Below, piece after piece: positions 55,518 through 64,000 of a stretch of 64,000 bases of DNA (position 1 is the stretch's first letter; the number at the start of each line of letters is the position of its first letter). The notes under the pieces are model-generated. The model was not told the origin of the DNA and searched no databases. It was given only the letters and a program-made list of their open reading frames with translations. Source of the DNA: Pseudomonas syringae CC1557 (GTDB lineage: Bacteria; Pseudomonadota; Gammaproteobacteria; Pseudomonadales; Pseudomonadaceae); contig NZ_CP007014.1 in the NCBI RefSeq assembly GCF_000452705.1, positions 2,046,001-2,110,000 on the forward strand. Direction: 5' to 3'. A program made the position numbers and the translations under genes.

Positions 55518-55605
55518 AAAGGCGTCCCGTCAGTTACCTGACAGGGACGCCTTTGTCCGATCCCGTTATCTCGGGAGGCGCAGCCTTCATCGTTGAGGGC
55601 TGCGC
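55518..55605 (-). promoter_or_regulatory. candidate ANTAR-type leader attenuator before the NirB-like gene
   Basis: Read on the minus strand, three hairpins follow each other. First, an 8-bp GCGCAGCC/GGCTGCGC stem (55605-55578) narrows to a hexaloop AACGAU with the A1/G4 pattern of ANTAR targets. Second, a UCCCG/CGGGA stem (55576-55561) has hexaloop AGAUAA. Third, a strong terminator stem, AAAGGCGUCCC with its complement (55554-55518), is followed by a T-run. This fits NasT-controlled antitermination between the kinase gene and the reductase genes. Confidence 0.6.
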
Positions 55606-55756
55606 GTTATGAATGATCTGAAACACCTTATGCAGCGCTTGTGCCAACTGGCAATCGGCCGCATGACGGGGTCTACTGGCGCTACTGACGAGTTTTTCTG
55701 CACCGCCTTGAAGCGGGTCGCACAGAAGCAGGGCGGCTTTGTCGACAGGCTGTTGA

Positions 55757-57418
55757 TTAGTGGCGGCCCATGAACCAGATAATCGCCAGCAGATTGAGCA
55801 GCAGCGAAACCAGCGCCAGCGTGCGCCAGACCTTCAGCGGTTCGCGTTCCAGCAGCGGTCGAGGCCGTGCAACGACCGGACGGTGTTCGTCCTGCTCCAG
55901 TTCCAGCAACCATTGCTCGGACGTTTCATAACGCAGTTCCGGGTCTGCTTGCAGCGCCTTGTCGAGGCTCTGGCTCAACCATTGTGGCAGGTCGGGCCGA
56001 TAGCGGCTGGCGGGGATCGGCGTGCCGAAGCGGCGATGTTGAAACGCTTCGATCTCGCCGTAGGGGTAGTGACCGGTCAGCAGGTAATACAGCGTCACGC
56101 CGACCGCATACAGGTCTTGTTGCGGCGCTGGCTCGACGCCATTGAAGGCTTCCGGGGCTATGTAGCTCGGCGTGCCGGGCAGGTCGTCGGCGTTGACGGC
56201 TGACAGGCCGGGGCAAAATGCCAGACCGAAATCCAGTAGCCGCAGTTCGCCGTCATCACCCAGCAGCAGGTTTTCCGGCTTGATGTCGCGATGAATGATA
56301 TTACGCCGATGCAGCAGGCCGCTGGCGCGCAACAGTCGGGTCGCCAGATCCTGCCATTGTGCCAGCGGCAAAGGGCCGCCAGCGACGAACAGCTCGGCCA
56401 GGGTGCGCCCGGAATGCTCGCGCATCACGTAATACAAATGCTGGCGCTCTGCGAGCGGATGCAGCTCTGGAAAGAAGCGTCCGGCAACCCGGCGCAGAAA
56501 CCACTCTTCCAGCAACAGTCCCTGACCGGCCCCGGCGTCGTCATGGCGACTCACAGGCAGGGTTTTCAGGAGCCAGGGCAGACCCTGGGCATCTTTCACT
56601 CTATAGAGGATTGACTGGCGGGATTGCGCCGCGACGCTGCCAATGTTCCAGCCTTCGAAGATCTGGCCTGGTTTGAGCGCTGGCGGCAGCGGCCATTGCT
56701 GCAACTGCAACAACGCATCACCCAGGTCATCTTCGCCAAGGCTGTCGACCTGAATCAGCAGCGCGCTGGCATTGTCCTGACTGCCTGCCAGGTGTGCCGC
56801 GTTGACCAGGGTTTTCACGGCTGAGTCGAGGTCGTCCTGCTCGCCAAGAATCGAGCGAATGCTGGCATCGCCCAGCGTCGCCCAGACGCCGTCGCTGACC
56901 AGTAGCAGCCGCTCGCCTTCGCGCAGTTCGCCGTCCAGATAATCCATGACCACGTATTGATCGAGGCCCAGCGCGCGCTTGAGCACGTGCTGCATGTCGG
57001 CCTGTTCCCAGACGTGATCTTCACTGATGCGCTTGAACGTCCCCGCTTGCCAGCGATACACCCGGCAGTCACCGACATGGGCGAGGGTGAAGCGTCGGCC
57101 GCGCAGTATCAGGGCGCTAAGGGTGGTCATCAGGCCGTTGGCCAGCAACCAGCGGTTCTGTGCCAGTAGCAGTCGATCAAGAGACTGGGCCACGCCCCAG
57201 GTTTCCGGCGTGGCGTAATAATCCAGCGCCAGTGCCTGCAGGGTGGACTGGGCCGCCAGCGCGCCATCGGCACACTGGCTGACGCCGTCGGCAAGGGCAA
57301 ACAGATAACCCTTGCTGGCGGCCAGCGCCGCCACCGGAGTGACAAGGCGCAGTGCGTCCTGATTCTCAGCTCGCGGCCCGCTGGCGCTGAAGTGCGCACA
57401 CCGCAGTTGCAGCGTCAT
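55757..57418 (-). CDS. PP2C phosphatase / Ser-Thr kinase fusion with C-terminal membrane anchor
   Basis: A 553-residue bifunctional signalling protein. Residues about 1-240 form a PP2C-type phosphatase (ALADGVSQCADG, TLAHVGDCRVYRW, LLLVSDGVWATLGD, AGSQDNASALLIQV, with the metal-binding aspartates). Residues about 255-525 form a Hanks-type kinase with HRRNIIHRDIKPENLLLGDD, LLDFGLAF and GTPSYIAPEAFNG. The end has one transmembrane helix (TLALVSLLLNLLAIIWFMG). It lies 7 bp after the nitrate transporter gene and is part of the nas operon in pseudomonads. Its target is unknown; control of the transporter or of the reductase is plausible from context. Confidence 0.9.
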   Translation of the reverse strand: MTLQLRCAHFSASGPRAENQDALRLVTPVAALAASKGYLFALADGVSQCADGALAAQSTLQALALDYYATPETWGVAQSLDRLLLAQNRWLLANGLMTTLSALILRGRRFTLAHVGDCRVYRWQAGTFKRISEDHVWEQADMQHVLKRALGLDQYVVMDYLDGELREGERLLLVSDGVWATLGDASIRSILGEQDDLDSAVKTLVNAAHLAGSQDNASALLIQVDSLGEDDLGDALLQLQQWPLPPALKPGQIFEGWNIGSVAAQSRQSILYRVKDAQGLPWLLKTLPVSRHDDAGAGQGLLLEEWFLRRVAGRFFPELHPLAERQHLYYVMREHSGRTLAELFVAGGPLPLAQWQDLATRLLRASGLLHRRNIIHRDIKPENLLLGDDGELRLLDFGLAFCPGLSAVNADDLPGTPSYIAPEAFNGVEPAPQQDLYAVGVTLYYLLTGHYPYGEIEAFQHRRFGTPIPASRYRPDLPQWLSQSLDKALQADPELRYETSEQWLLELEQDEHRPVVARPRPLLEREPLKVWRTLALVSLLLNLLAIIWFMGRH

Positions 57419-57425
57419 TGGCGCC

Positions 57426-58637
57426 TCAGACCCGCGCCGCCGTCACGGCAGCCGAACCCCAGGTGGTTCTCCAGCGGCGCTTGACGTTCAGCAGGCCGAA
57501 CCAGGCCAGCACGGCCAGACCCGCAAACAGCCACAGGCCCAACTGGTAATCGCCGGTATTCTGCTTGATGCTGCCCAGACCGGCTGCCAGCAGGAAGCCG
57601 CCGATGCCACCGGCCATGCCGATCAGCCCGGTCATGACGCCGATTTCCTTGCGGAAGCGCTGTGGCACCAACTGGAAGACTGCGCCGTTACCGGCACCCA
57701 GGCCGAGCATTGCCGCGACAAACAGCGCCAGTGCGGCCCACGAACTGGGCAGATTGAAGCCTACTGCTGCAATGCCGATGGCCGCCACGGCGTACATCAC
57801 GGTCAAGGTGCGAATCCCGCCAAAGCGGTCCGCGAGCGCGCCACCCAGCGGGCGCATCAGGCTGCCGCCGAATACGCAGGCTGCGGTGTAGTAACCGGCG
57901 GTGATCGGGCTCAGGCCGTATTGGTCGTTGAAGTAGCCGGGCAGGGCGCTGGCCAGACCGATGAAACCACCAAATGTCACGCTGTAGAAGAACATGAACC
58001 ACCAGCTGTCCTTGTCACCGAGTGCCTTGAGGTAGTCCGCCACGGACTTGGGCTTGCTGCGTTCCGGAGCGTTACGGGCCATCAGGCTGAAAGCGATCAG
58101 GGTCAGCACCAGCGGGATGAGTGCCAGGCCAAACACATTGCCCCAGCCAAAACTGGCGGCCAGCACGGGAGCGATCAGCGCGGCCAGCACGGTGCCGGAA
58201 TTGCCCGCACCGGCGATACCCATCGCCTTGCCCTGATGCTGTGGCGGATACCATTGCGACGCCAGCGGCAACGCAACGGCGAACGACGCACCGGCCATGC
58301 CGAGGAACAGGCCCAGCAGCAGGACCTGGCCGTAGGTGTGAATGCCCAGTTGCCAGGCTGCGAACAGCGCACCGATGACGATCACCTGGCCAATGATGCC
58401 GGCTGTCTTGGGCGATAACTGGTCGGCCAGCAGGCCCATGAAGAAACGCAGCACTGCGCCCGCCAGAATCGGCGTGGCCACCATCAGGCCGCGTTGCTGG
58501 GTGGTCAATTGCAGGTCGGTGGCGATCTGTACCGCCAGCGGGCCGAGCAGGTACCAGACCATGAAACTCAGGTCGAAGTACAGAAAGGCAGCGAACAGGG
58601 TCGGTTTATGGCCGGCCTTCCAGAAGCTTGTATCCAT
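57426..58637 (-). CDS. nitrate/nitrite transporter (NarK/NasA-type MFS)
   Basis: A 403-residue major-facilitator transporter of the nitrate/nitrite porter family with about 12 membrane helices. The family glycine-rich signatures are seen in FLGMAGASFAVALPLASQWYP and KAMGIAGAGNSGTVLAALIA, and again in GLGAGNGAVFQLVPQRF and GVMTGLIGMAGGIGGFLLA. It imports nitrate for assimilation. The ATG at 58637 has a GAGGTG ribosome-binding site. It is the first gene of the minus-strand nas operon and is preceded by a long leader containing an attenuator. Confidence 0.93.
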   Translation of the reverse strand: MDTSFWKAGHKPTLFAAFLYFDLSFMVWYLLGPLAVQIATDLQLTTQQRGLMVATPILAGAVLRFFMGLLADQLSPKTAGIIGQVIVIGALFAAWQLGIHTYGQVLLLGLFLGMAGASFAVALPLASQWYPPQHQGKAMGIAGAGNSGTVLAALIAPVLAASFGWGNVFGLALIPLVLTLIAFSLMARNAPERSKPKSVADYLKALGDKDSWWFMFFYSVTFGGFIGLASALPGYFNDQYGLSPITAGYYTAACVFGGSLMRPLGGALADRFGGIRTLTVMYAVAAIGIAAVGFNLPSSWAALALFVAAMLGLGAGNGAVFQLVPQRFRKEIGVMTGLIGMAGGIGGFLLAAGLGSIKQNTGDYQLGLWLFAGLAVLAWFGLLNVKRRWRTTWGSAAVTAARV

Positions 58638-58732
58638 TGGCACACCTCATCATCGGCTATGGGGTCTGTCGAGGCATGGCCACGACGCGGTTGGTTCCAG
58701 ACGTTGTGGTGGAGTGTTTCGGCGACTCCACC

Positions 58733-58841
58733 GGCCCCTTCGCCGGGGCCAAACGCAAAAAACGTCGCTTCTCCCTCCACCAGAGCGGAAAGAGATGAGC
58801 GACGTCTTTGTCGTAATGGGTGGTAGCCGCCGTTGGCTACC
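58733..58841 (-). promoter_or_regulatory. ANTAR-type leader attenuator upstream of the nitrate transporter
   Basis: Read on the minus strand, a perfect 7-bp hairpin GGUAGCC/GGCUACC (58841-58822) presents hexaloop AACGGC with A1 and G4, the ANTAR consensus. A possible first hairpin, AUUGC/GCAAU, lies just upstream. Then ACGUCGCU and AGCGACGU (58805-58762) pair and are followed by six T residues, making an intrinsic terminator 125 bp before the transporter start. A further GGCCCC/GGGGCC hairpin spans 58750-58733. The ANTAR regulator NasT is encoded 2 kb away. Confidence 0.72.
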
Positions 58842-59561
58842 TGTGCAATTGCATTAGCAATAGATGGGCCAAGGCAGCTGCAAGCGGTTTAGCGGTAAGC
58901 TGCAAGCGGGTCCGGGTGAATTCCGGGGCGCGCACTTGACCTGGCCGGCGACCTTAAAGCGGGCGCTGATCAGCAAAGGCGCTGCAAAAAAGGGCGTACC
59001 GCCGAGCAAGGACGTGTGCCGCTCACACAGGCTGATATCAGCCGGCTTGATAATGAATAAGTCTGCAGTGTCTTATTGATGTTTTATTAAAGTTCAACGT
59101 GTTCCTATTATTGTCATGTGCCACTAGTGTCGATGTTATGTGCTGTCACTATGATGCTGTTTCGATGCTGTCATATGGTGAGCTTAATATCGATGATCTA
59201 TAAATATGAATATTTATTAATTAACTACCCAGTGAGTCTTTTGGTACGTCAGTGCTGCAAATAGTTAATTTACTTTCTGCGGTGTCTCTGACAGCATCCG
59301 TCCTGCCGACACTTATTCGGCCCGTCAACCGGACGGTGATATTACTCTTCATCAGCGCGGCCTTGTCTCAAGGTCGTCTTTCAATTCCGATAAGTGCTTA
59401 CGTTGAAACACGTAAGCGGCTACTCGCTCTTTTCCCGGCTTCCTGCCGTGTTCAATATAGGGAAGCCCGGTTTCAGATGCACCTCGGTCCTGCAACTTTG
59501 CAGGCCGTGTTGTCTCCCTCTTCGCGCTGCTTTGAAGGGCGCCAATAAAGGATACATCATC
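58842..59561. other. non-coding interval between the nas leader and levansucrase gene
   Basis: This should hold the nas promoter (minus strand) and the levansucrase promoter (plus strand). I found no good GG-N10-GC sigma-54 site. The part near 58880-58920 carries AAGCTGCAAG-type repeat sequence. From about 59080 to 59280 the sequence turns markedly AT-rich, unlike the rest of the window. ORFs of 71 and 98 codons here have no coding character. Confidence 0.5.
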
Positions 59562-60809
59562 ATGAGCAACATCAATTATGCACCCACTGTCTGGTCCCGT
59601 GCCGATGCGTTGAAGGTCAACGAAAACGACCCCACCACCACGCAGCCACTGGTCAGCCCGGACTTTCCGGTCATGAGCGATACGGTATTTATCTGGGACA
59701 CCATGCCACTGCGCGAGCTGGACGGCACGATTGTTTCGGTCAACGGCTGGTCGGTCATTCTGACATTGACGGCTGACCGTCACCCTGACGATCCGCAGTA
59801 CCTGGGCGCCAACGGCCGCTATGACATCAAGCGCGACTGGGAAGATCGGCATGGCCGGGCGCGCATGTGCTACTGGTACTCGCGTACCGGCAAGGACTGG
59901 ATCTTCGGCGGCCGGGTGATGGCCGAAGGTGTATCGCCGACGACACGAGAGTGGGCGGGCACCCCGATACTCCTGAATGACAAAGGCGATATCGATCTGT
60001 ATTACACCTGCGTGACACCAGGTGCATCCATTGCCAAAGTTCGCGGCCGTATCGTGACGTCGGATAAAGGCGTGGAGTTGAAAGATTTTACCGACGTTAA
60101 AATTCTTTTTGACGCTGACGGAACTTACTATCAGACCGAGGCGCAAAACTCGACCTGGAACTTTCGCGACCCAAGTCCGTTTATTGATCCCAATGATGGC
60201 AAGTTGTACATGGTCTTCGAAGGTAATGTCGCGGGCGAGCGGGGCTCACATACAGTTGGCGTTACGGAACTTGGCCCTGTGCCACCGGGACACGAAGAAG
60301 TTGGCGGTGCCAGATTCCAGGCAGGCTGTATCGGCCTGGCGGTGGCGAAAGACCTGACAGGTGAAGAATGGGAAATACTTCCGCCGCTGGTGACTGCGGT
60401 CGGTGTCAATGACCAGACCGAACGCCCGCATTATGTCTTCCAGGAGGGTAAATATTACTTGTTTACCATCAGCCACAAGTTTACCTACGCCGATGGCGTG
60501 ACCGGGCCCGACGGCGTGTATGGTTTTGTCGGCGAGCATCTGTTCGGCCCCTACCGGCCAATGAACGCTTCCGGTCTGGTGCTTGGTAATCCGCCCGAAC
60601 AGCCATTCCAGACCTACTCCCACTGTGTCATGCCGAACGGGCTGGTGACGTCGTTCATCGACAGCGTGCCCACCGAAGGCGAGGATTATCGTATCGGCGG
60701 GACCGAAGCGCCGACGGTTAGAATCCTGCTCAAGGGAGATCGCTCCTTCGTGCAGGAGCAATATGATTACGGTTACATCCCTGCCATGAAGGACGTGACG
60801 CTGAGCTGA
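59562..60809 (+). CDS. lscA: levansucrase, LscA-type (GH68)
   Basis: A 415-residue glycoside hydrolase family 68 enzyme that splits sucrose and polymerises fructose into levan. The nucleophile region is [12 protein letters not shown], the stabiliser region is [11 protein letters not shown] (RDP motif), and the acid/base is in [11 protein letters not shown]. It has no cleavable signal peptide, as in P. syringae levansucrases. Opening at [18 protein letters not shown], it is 16 residues shorter than the 431-residue LscB/LscC enzymes of P. syringae, which fits LscA, described as poorly expressed in strain PG4180 (from memory). An AAAGGA ribosome-binding site precedes the ATG. It sits between the nas genes and their regulators nasST. 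Confidence 0.9.
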   Translation: MSNINYAPTVWSRADALKVNENDPTTTQPLVSPDFPVMSDTVFIWDTMPLRELDGTIVSVNGWSVILTLTADRHPDDPQYLGANGRYDIKRDWEDRHGRARMCYWYSRTGKDWIFGGRVMAEGVSPTTREWAGTPILLNDKGDIDLYYTCVTPGASIAKVRGRIVTSDKGVELKDFTDVKILFDADGTYYQTEAQNSTWNFRDPSPFIDPNDGKLYMVFEGNVAGERGSHTVGVTELGPVPPGHEEVGGARFQAGCIGLAVAKDLTGEEWEILPPLVTAVGVNDQTERPHYVFQEGKYYLFTISHKFTYADGVTGPDGVYGFVGEHLFGPYRPMNASGLVLGNPPEQPFQTYSHCVMPNGLVTSFIDSVPTEGEDYRIGGTEAPTVRILLKGDRSFVQEQYDYGYIPAMKDVTLS

Positions 60810-60833
60810 CGGCTCGCTTCAGCCTCAAAGATC

Positions 60834-60861
60834 ATGAACGCCTGCCTGTGCAGGCGTTCAT
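60834..60861. terminator. perfect 11-bp hairpin between the convergent levansucrase and nasT genes
   Basis: ATGAACGCCTG and CAGGCGTTCAT flank a six-base loop. There is no long T-run on either side, so this is probably a bidirectional, possibly weak, terminator. Confidence 0.65.
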
Positions 60862-60865
60862 CCAG

Positions 60866-61441
60866 TCAGCCCAGTAATTCACTAATCGCAATAATCTGCT
60901 CGGCCACCTGAATCAGCTTCTGCTGACGACTCATCGCCTGGCGCCGCATCAGGGTGTAGGCCTCCTCCTCGTTGCACGTCTTCATCTTCATCAGCAGCCC
61001 CTTGGCCAGTTCGATGCGCTTGCGCTCGGCCAGTTGCTGATCGCGGGCATGCAGTTGCGCCCGCAGTGACTGATCGCTCTCGAAGCGGGCCATGGCCACG
61101 TCAAGAATCGGTTGCAGCCGTTGCGCCTGAATACCTTCGACAATGTAAGCGCTGACCCCTGATTTGATCGCCTGACGCATCACCCCCGGGTCGTGCTCGT
61201 CGGTAAACATCACGATCGGCCGCGGCTGGTCGCGGCTGACCAGCACCACCTGTTCCATCACGTCGCGGCCTGGGGATTCGGTGTCGATCAGGATGACATC
61301 CGGGCGCACCGCCTCGACGCGGGCGGGCAGGTCGATGATCAGCCCCGACTCATCGATCACCTCGAACCCGGCCTCGGTCAACGCGGATTTGAGGCGACCG
61401 ACTTTTCTGGGCGTGTCATTGATCAGCAGAATACGCAGCAT
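60866..61441 (-). CDS. nasT: NasT, ANTAR-domain response regulator and antiterminator
   Basis: A 191-residue protein. The N-terminal receiver-like domain has MLRILLINDTPRKV and DVILIDTESPGRDV; the C-terminal ANTAR RNA-binding domain has RKRIELAKGLLMKMK and EEAYTLMRRQAM, with the conserved Ala/Arg/Met pattern. NasT binds two-hairpin leader RNAs and prevents termination before nitrate-assimilation genes, when released from NasS by nitrate or nitrite. Two candidate leaders are in this window. I chose ATG 61441 because GGAGGAC lies just upstream; the ATG at 61459 lies before that site. It is co-transcribed with nasS. Confidence 0.92.
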   Translation of the reverse strand: MLRILLINDTPRKVGRLKSALTEAGFEVIDESGLIIDLPARVEAVRPDVILIDTESPGRDVMEQVVLVSRDQPRPIVMFTDEHDPGVMRQAIKSGVSAYIVEGIQAQRLQPILDVAMARFESDQSLRAQLHARDQQLAERKRIELAKGLLMKMKTCNEEEAYTLMRRQAMSRQQKLIQVAEQIIAISELLG

Positions 61442-61455
61442 GCTCACGTCCTCCG

Positions 61456-62667
61456 TCAACGACTGGCAAGCGCAGGCGCGGGATCGGCCAGCGAGTGAAG
61501 TTTGAAGCTGCGTGCATAGCCAGCCGGATCACTGCCATCCCAGACCTTGCCATCGATCAGCTGACTGCTGCGCAAGTGGGCAGCCGGAACGCTGATGCCC
61601 AGCGCATCGGCTGCCTGGCGGTACAGGTCCAGTTGCTGGACGCGGCTGGCGACCGCCAGATAGTCCGGGTCGTCGCGCAACAGTCCCCAGCGTCGGAACT
61701 GGGTCATGAACCACATGCCATCGGACAGCCACGGGTAATTGACCTGGCCCTCATTATGGAATCGGACCGCGTGTGGGTCCTGCCAGCGGTTGCCAAGCCC
61801 GTCACTGTACTGGCCGAGCAGGCGCGGTTCGATGCAGTCCAGCGGCGCGTCCAGATACTCTGTGCCACTGAGCAATTGCGCGGTGCTGCACAGGTTGTGC
61901 GGGTTCTGCTCAATAAAACGGCTGGCTTCAAGTACCGCCATGATCAGCGCTCTGGCGGTATTGGGATTCTGCTCGACGAATTCGCGCGTGCACCCGAGCA
62001 CCTTGCCCGGGTGGTCGGGCCAGATCGCCTGGCTGGTGGCCATGGTGAAACCCAGCTGCTGCTGTACTGCGCTGGCACCCCACGGCTCACCGACACAGAA
62101 CCCGTCGATGCGCCCGGCTTGCAGGTGCTGCGCCATCTGCGTGGGCGGCACCACCACACTGTTCACATCGTCGAGCGGATGAATGCCCTGGCTGGCGAGC
62201 CAGTAATACAGCCACATGGCGTGATTGCCGGTGGGAAAGGTCTGCGCGAAGGTCAGCTGTGGACCGTTTTGGTGCGCGCGTTTGTCCAGTGCCTCAGGCG
62301 TGATCACGCCCGCTTGCTGTAATTCGCGGGACAGGTTGATGCACTGACCGTTCTGATTGAGGCACATCAGGATCGCCATGTCGGTCGCCGGGCCACCGCT
62401 GATGCCCAGCTCCACGGCGTAGATCAGGCCATACAGGCTGTGTGCTGCGTGCAGTTGGCCGCTGACCAGCCTGTCGCGCAGCCCGGCCCATGAGGTCTGA
62501 CGCTTGAGGTTGAGACTCAGCCCGTAAGGCTGGGCAAAGCCCTGCGTGGCGGCGACCACGAGCGGTGCGCAGTCAGTCAACGCCATGAAGCCGACGTCCA
62601 GGCTGTTGATTTCCGGCGCATCGCTGCCAGTGACCCAGTCCAGAGCGTTGCTGGTTCGTTCAGTCAT
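61456..62667 (-). CDS. nasS: NasS, cytoplasmic nitrate/nitrite sensor
   Basis: A 403-residue protein homologous to NrtA/CmpA periplasmic nitrate-binding proteins but without a signal peptide, as expected for the cytosolic sensor that sequesters NasT. Family segments are FMALTDCAPLVVAATQGFAQ, GLRDRLVSGQLHAAHSLYGL, TGNHAMWLYYWLASQGI and GRIDGFCVGEPWGASAVQQQ. The start MTERTSNALDW at 62667 was chosen because the upstream extension to 62808 overlaps the divergent pyrD leader and lacks homology character. It ends 14 bp before nasT. No permease or ATPase gene follows, which argues against an ABC transporter role. Confidence 0.92.
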   Translation of the reverse strand: MTERTSNALDWVTGSDAPEINSLDVGFMALTDCAPLVVAATQGFAQPYGLSLNLKRQTSWAGLRDRLVSGQLHAAHSLYGLIYAVELGISGGPATDMAILMCLNQNGQCINLSRELQQAGVITPEALDKRAHQNGPQLTFAQTFPTGNHAMWLYYWLASQGIHPLDDVNSVVVPPTQMAQHLQAGRIDGFCVGEPWGASAVQQQLGFTMATSQAIWPDHPGKVLGCTREFVEQNPNTARALIMAVLEASRFIEQNPHNLCSTAQLLSGTEYLDAPLDCIEPRLLGQYSDGLGNRWQDPHAVRFHNEGQVNYPWLSDGMWFMTQFRRWGLLRDDPDYLAVASRVQQLDLYRQAADALGISVPAAHLRSSQLIDGKVWDGSDPAGYARSFKLHSLADPAPALASR

Positions 62668-62914
62668 AGCGAACACTTCATAAAAAGCCCATCCAGAAAA
62701 AAGGCGTCGTTCGACCCGATGCCAGTGCAGGGGGCTGAAGCGACGCCATTGTCCATGCACGCCTCCTTCGTTGGAGCACGTGCCCGATAACCGATCCAAG
62801 CAAGGCATATGCCAGCGTCATGTGGCAGGAAGTTTATCGCGCACCTCGCTTGAGCCGCCTGCACACGTCTATAATCGACTCCCTGAATTCAGCTGCTCAC
62901 GAGCCCATCCCGCC

Positions 62915-63946
62915 ATGTACAACCTGGCCCGCCAGTTACTGTTCAAACTTTCCCCGGAAACCTCGCATGACCTCTCGCTGGACCTGATCGGTGCAGGCGG
63001 GCGGCTGGGGCTCAACGGCCTGCTGAGCAAGTCTCCGGCGAATCTGCCGGTCAGCGTCATGGGCCTGGAATTTCCGAACCCTGTGGGGCTGGCGGCCGGT
63101 CTGGACAAGAACGGCGCGGCCATCGACGGTTTTGCACAACTGGGTTTCGGTTTCGTCGAGATCGGCACCGTGACGCCGCGTCCGCAGCCGGGCAATCCCA
63201 AGCCGCGTCTCTTTCGCCTGCCGCATGCCGAGGCGATCATCAATCGCATGGGCTTCAACAACCTGGGTGTCGATAATCTGGTGTCCCGGGTTCAGGCGGC
63301 CAAATACCGCGGCATCCTGGGTATCAACATCGGCAAGAACTTCGACACGCCGGTCGAGCGAGCAGTGGATGATTACCTGATCTGCCTGGACAAGGTTTAC
63401 GCCCACGCCAGCTATGTCACCATCAACATCAGTTCACCCAATACAGCGGGTCTGCGCAGTCTGCAATTCGGCGATTCGCTCAAGCAACTGCTCCAGGCCC
63501 TGAGCCTGCGTCAGCAGGAACTCACGCAACTGCATGGCAAGCGTGTGCCGTTGGCGATCAAGATTGCCCCGGACATGACCGATGAAGAAACCGTGCTGGT
63601 CGCTGCCGCGCTGATCGAATCGGGGATGGATGCGGTCATTGCCACCAACACCACGCTCAGCCGTCAGGGCGTCGAAGGCTTGCCGCATGCTGATCAGGCA
63701 GGTGGTTTGTCAGGCGCGCCGGTTCGGGAAAAAAGCACGCATATCGTCAAGGTGCTGGCTGGCGAGCTTGGCGGGCGTATGCCCATCATCGCTGCGGGGG
63801 GGATTACCGAAGGCCGACATGCGGCCGAGAAGATCGCCGCCGGTGCCAGTCTGGTGCAGGTCTACTCTGGTTTCATCTATAAAGGCCCGGCGCTGATTCG
63901 CCAGTCGGTGGACGCCATCGCGGCAATGCCACGTATCGCAGGCTGA
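62915..63946 (+). CDS. pyrD: PyrD, quinone-dependent dihydroorotate dehydrogenase (class 2)
   Basis: A 343-residue flavoenzyme that oxidises dihydroorotate to orotate in pyrimidine synthesis and is bound to the inner membrane through its N-terminal helices ([22 protein letters not shown]). Visible FMN-barrel features are [56 protein letters not shown] (catalytic serine) and [16 protein letters not shown]. The ATG at 62915 gives the usual family start; the longer ORF from 62771 is not supported. It diverges from nasS. Confidence 0.96.
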   Translation: MYNLARQLLFKLSPETSHDLSLDLIGAGGRLGLNGLLSKSPANLPVSVMGLEFPNPVGLAAGLDKNGAAIDGFAQLGFGFVEIGTVTPRPQPGNPKPRLFRLPHAEAIINRMGFNNLGVDNLVSRVQAAKYRGILGINIGKNFDTPVERAVDDYLICLDKVYAHASYVTINISSPNTAGLRSLQFGDSLKQLLQALSLRQQELTQLHGKRVPLAIKIAPDMTDEETVLVAAALIESGMDAVIATNTTLSRQGVEGLPHADQAGGLSGAPVREKSTHIVKVLAGELGGRMPIIAAGGITEGRHAAEKIAAGASLVQVYSGFIYKGPALIRQSVDAIAAMPRIAG

Positions 63947-63956
63947 ATCCGCAGCT

Positions 63957-63984
63957 AAAAAAAGGGGCTCTTCGAGAGAGCCCC
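63957..63984 (-). terminator. intrinsic terminator with its T-run on the minus strand
   Basis: A perfect 8-bp stem, GGGGCTCT with its complement, has seven A residues on its left side on the plus strand. It therefore reads as a terminator (stem then T-run) for a minus-strand gene entering from the right of the window, converging with pyrD. Confidence 0.8.
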
Positions 63985-64000
63985 TGGGCGTTGGCCCGCC

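Noticed and set aside
58842..59000. Sigma-54 promoter for the nas operon
   Set aside because: Expected from NtrC control in pseudomonads, but I could not find a GG-N10-GC element on the minus strand here.
58864..59079. 71-codon ORF in the nas/levansucrase gap
   Set aside because: It overlaps repeat-like sequence and the expected nas promoter region; composition is not protein-like.
59252..59548. 98-codon ORF upstream of levansucrase
   Set aside because: It has no ribosome-binding site or recognisable domain and lies in an AT-rich control region; the levansucrase frame opens separately at 59562.

Overview
The window looks like chromosomal DNA of a fluorescent Pseudomonas, most likely the Pseudomonas syringae species complex. 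The pointers are a GH68 levansucrase, the cmaX-crfX-cmpX-sigX-oprF block, an iron-sulfur CysH of the APS-reductase type next to cysB, ThrH, and an AcnD/PrpF-type methylcitrate operon. Coding density and GC content are typical of that group outside one accessory block. No tRNA, rRNA or CRISPR array was seen.

Layout. 1-6387 is core housekeeping: a 5'-truncated ketopantoate-reductase-like gene, a 5'-nucleotidase, a universal stress protein, cysB, cysH, thrH and pabB. 6388-9131 holds a pertactin-like autotransporter with its own leader and terminator. 9319-31333 is the accessory block. It contains two paralogous Ig-like-repeat proteins (one broken by a complete IS66-family element with an 8-bp target duplication), two giant Rhs/YD-repeat toxin-like genes pointing outward, and between them a small membrane-anchored protein and two large paralogues whose N-terminal halves I tentatively compare to the TULIP/P47 family. 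The first 2,181 bp of the two rhs genes form a near-perfect inverted repeat around a 6.7-kb centre. Homologous recombination there would invert the centre and swap which upstream genes and promoter are joined to which toxin tail.

31352-34411 is a three-gene minus-strand operon (retropepsin-like protease, transglutaminase-like membrane protein, RimK-like ATP-grasp ligase). 34628-41555 is the propionate/2-methylcitrate operon (gntR-prpB-prpC-acnD-prpF) with palindromic operators at the regulator start. 41561-45025 is the divergent ppsR/ppsA pair, followed by an alpha/beta hydrolase and an RraA-family gene. 46688-50705 is cmaX-crfX-cmpX-sigX-oprF.

50747-58841 is the assimilatory nitrate cluster on the minus strand: transporter, PP2C/kinase fusion, NirB-like FAD reductase, NasA and CobA. 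It carries two leader-type hairpin/terminator arrays that fit the ANTAR antitermination model. The matching regulators NasS and NasT lie at 60866-62667, with an LscA-type levansucrase inserted between them and the structural genes. The window ends with pyrD.

How the parts work together. Nitrate or nitrite sensed by NasS should free NasT, an ANTAR protein, to bind the leaders and let transcription pass into the transporter and reductase genes; CobA supplies siroheme precursor. The rhs block has no adjacent immunity gene, VgrG or PAAR, so it resembles an anti-eukaryotic Tc/Rhs-type toxin locus more than an interbacterial one. That is inference.
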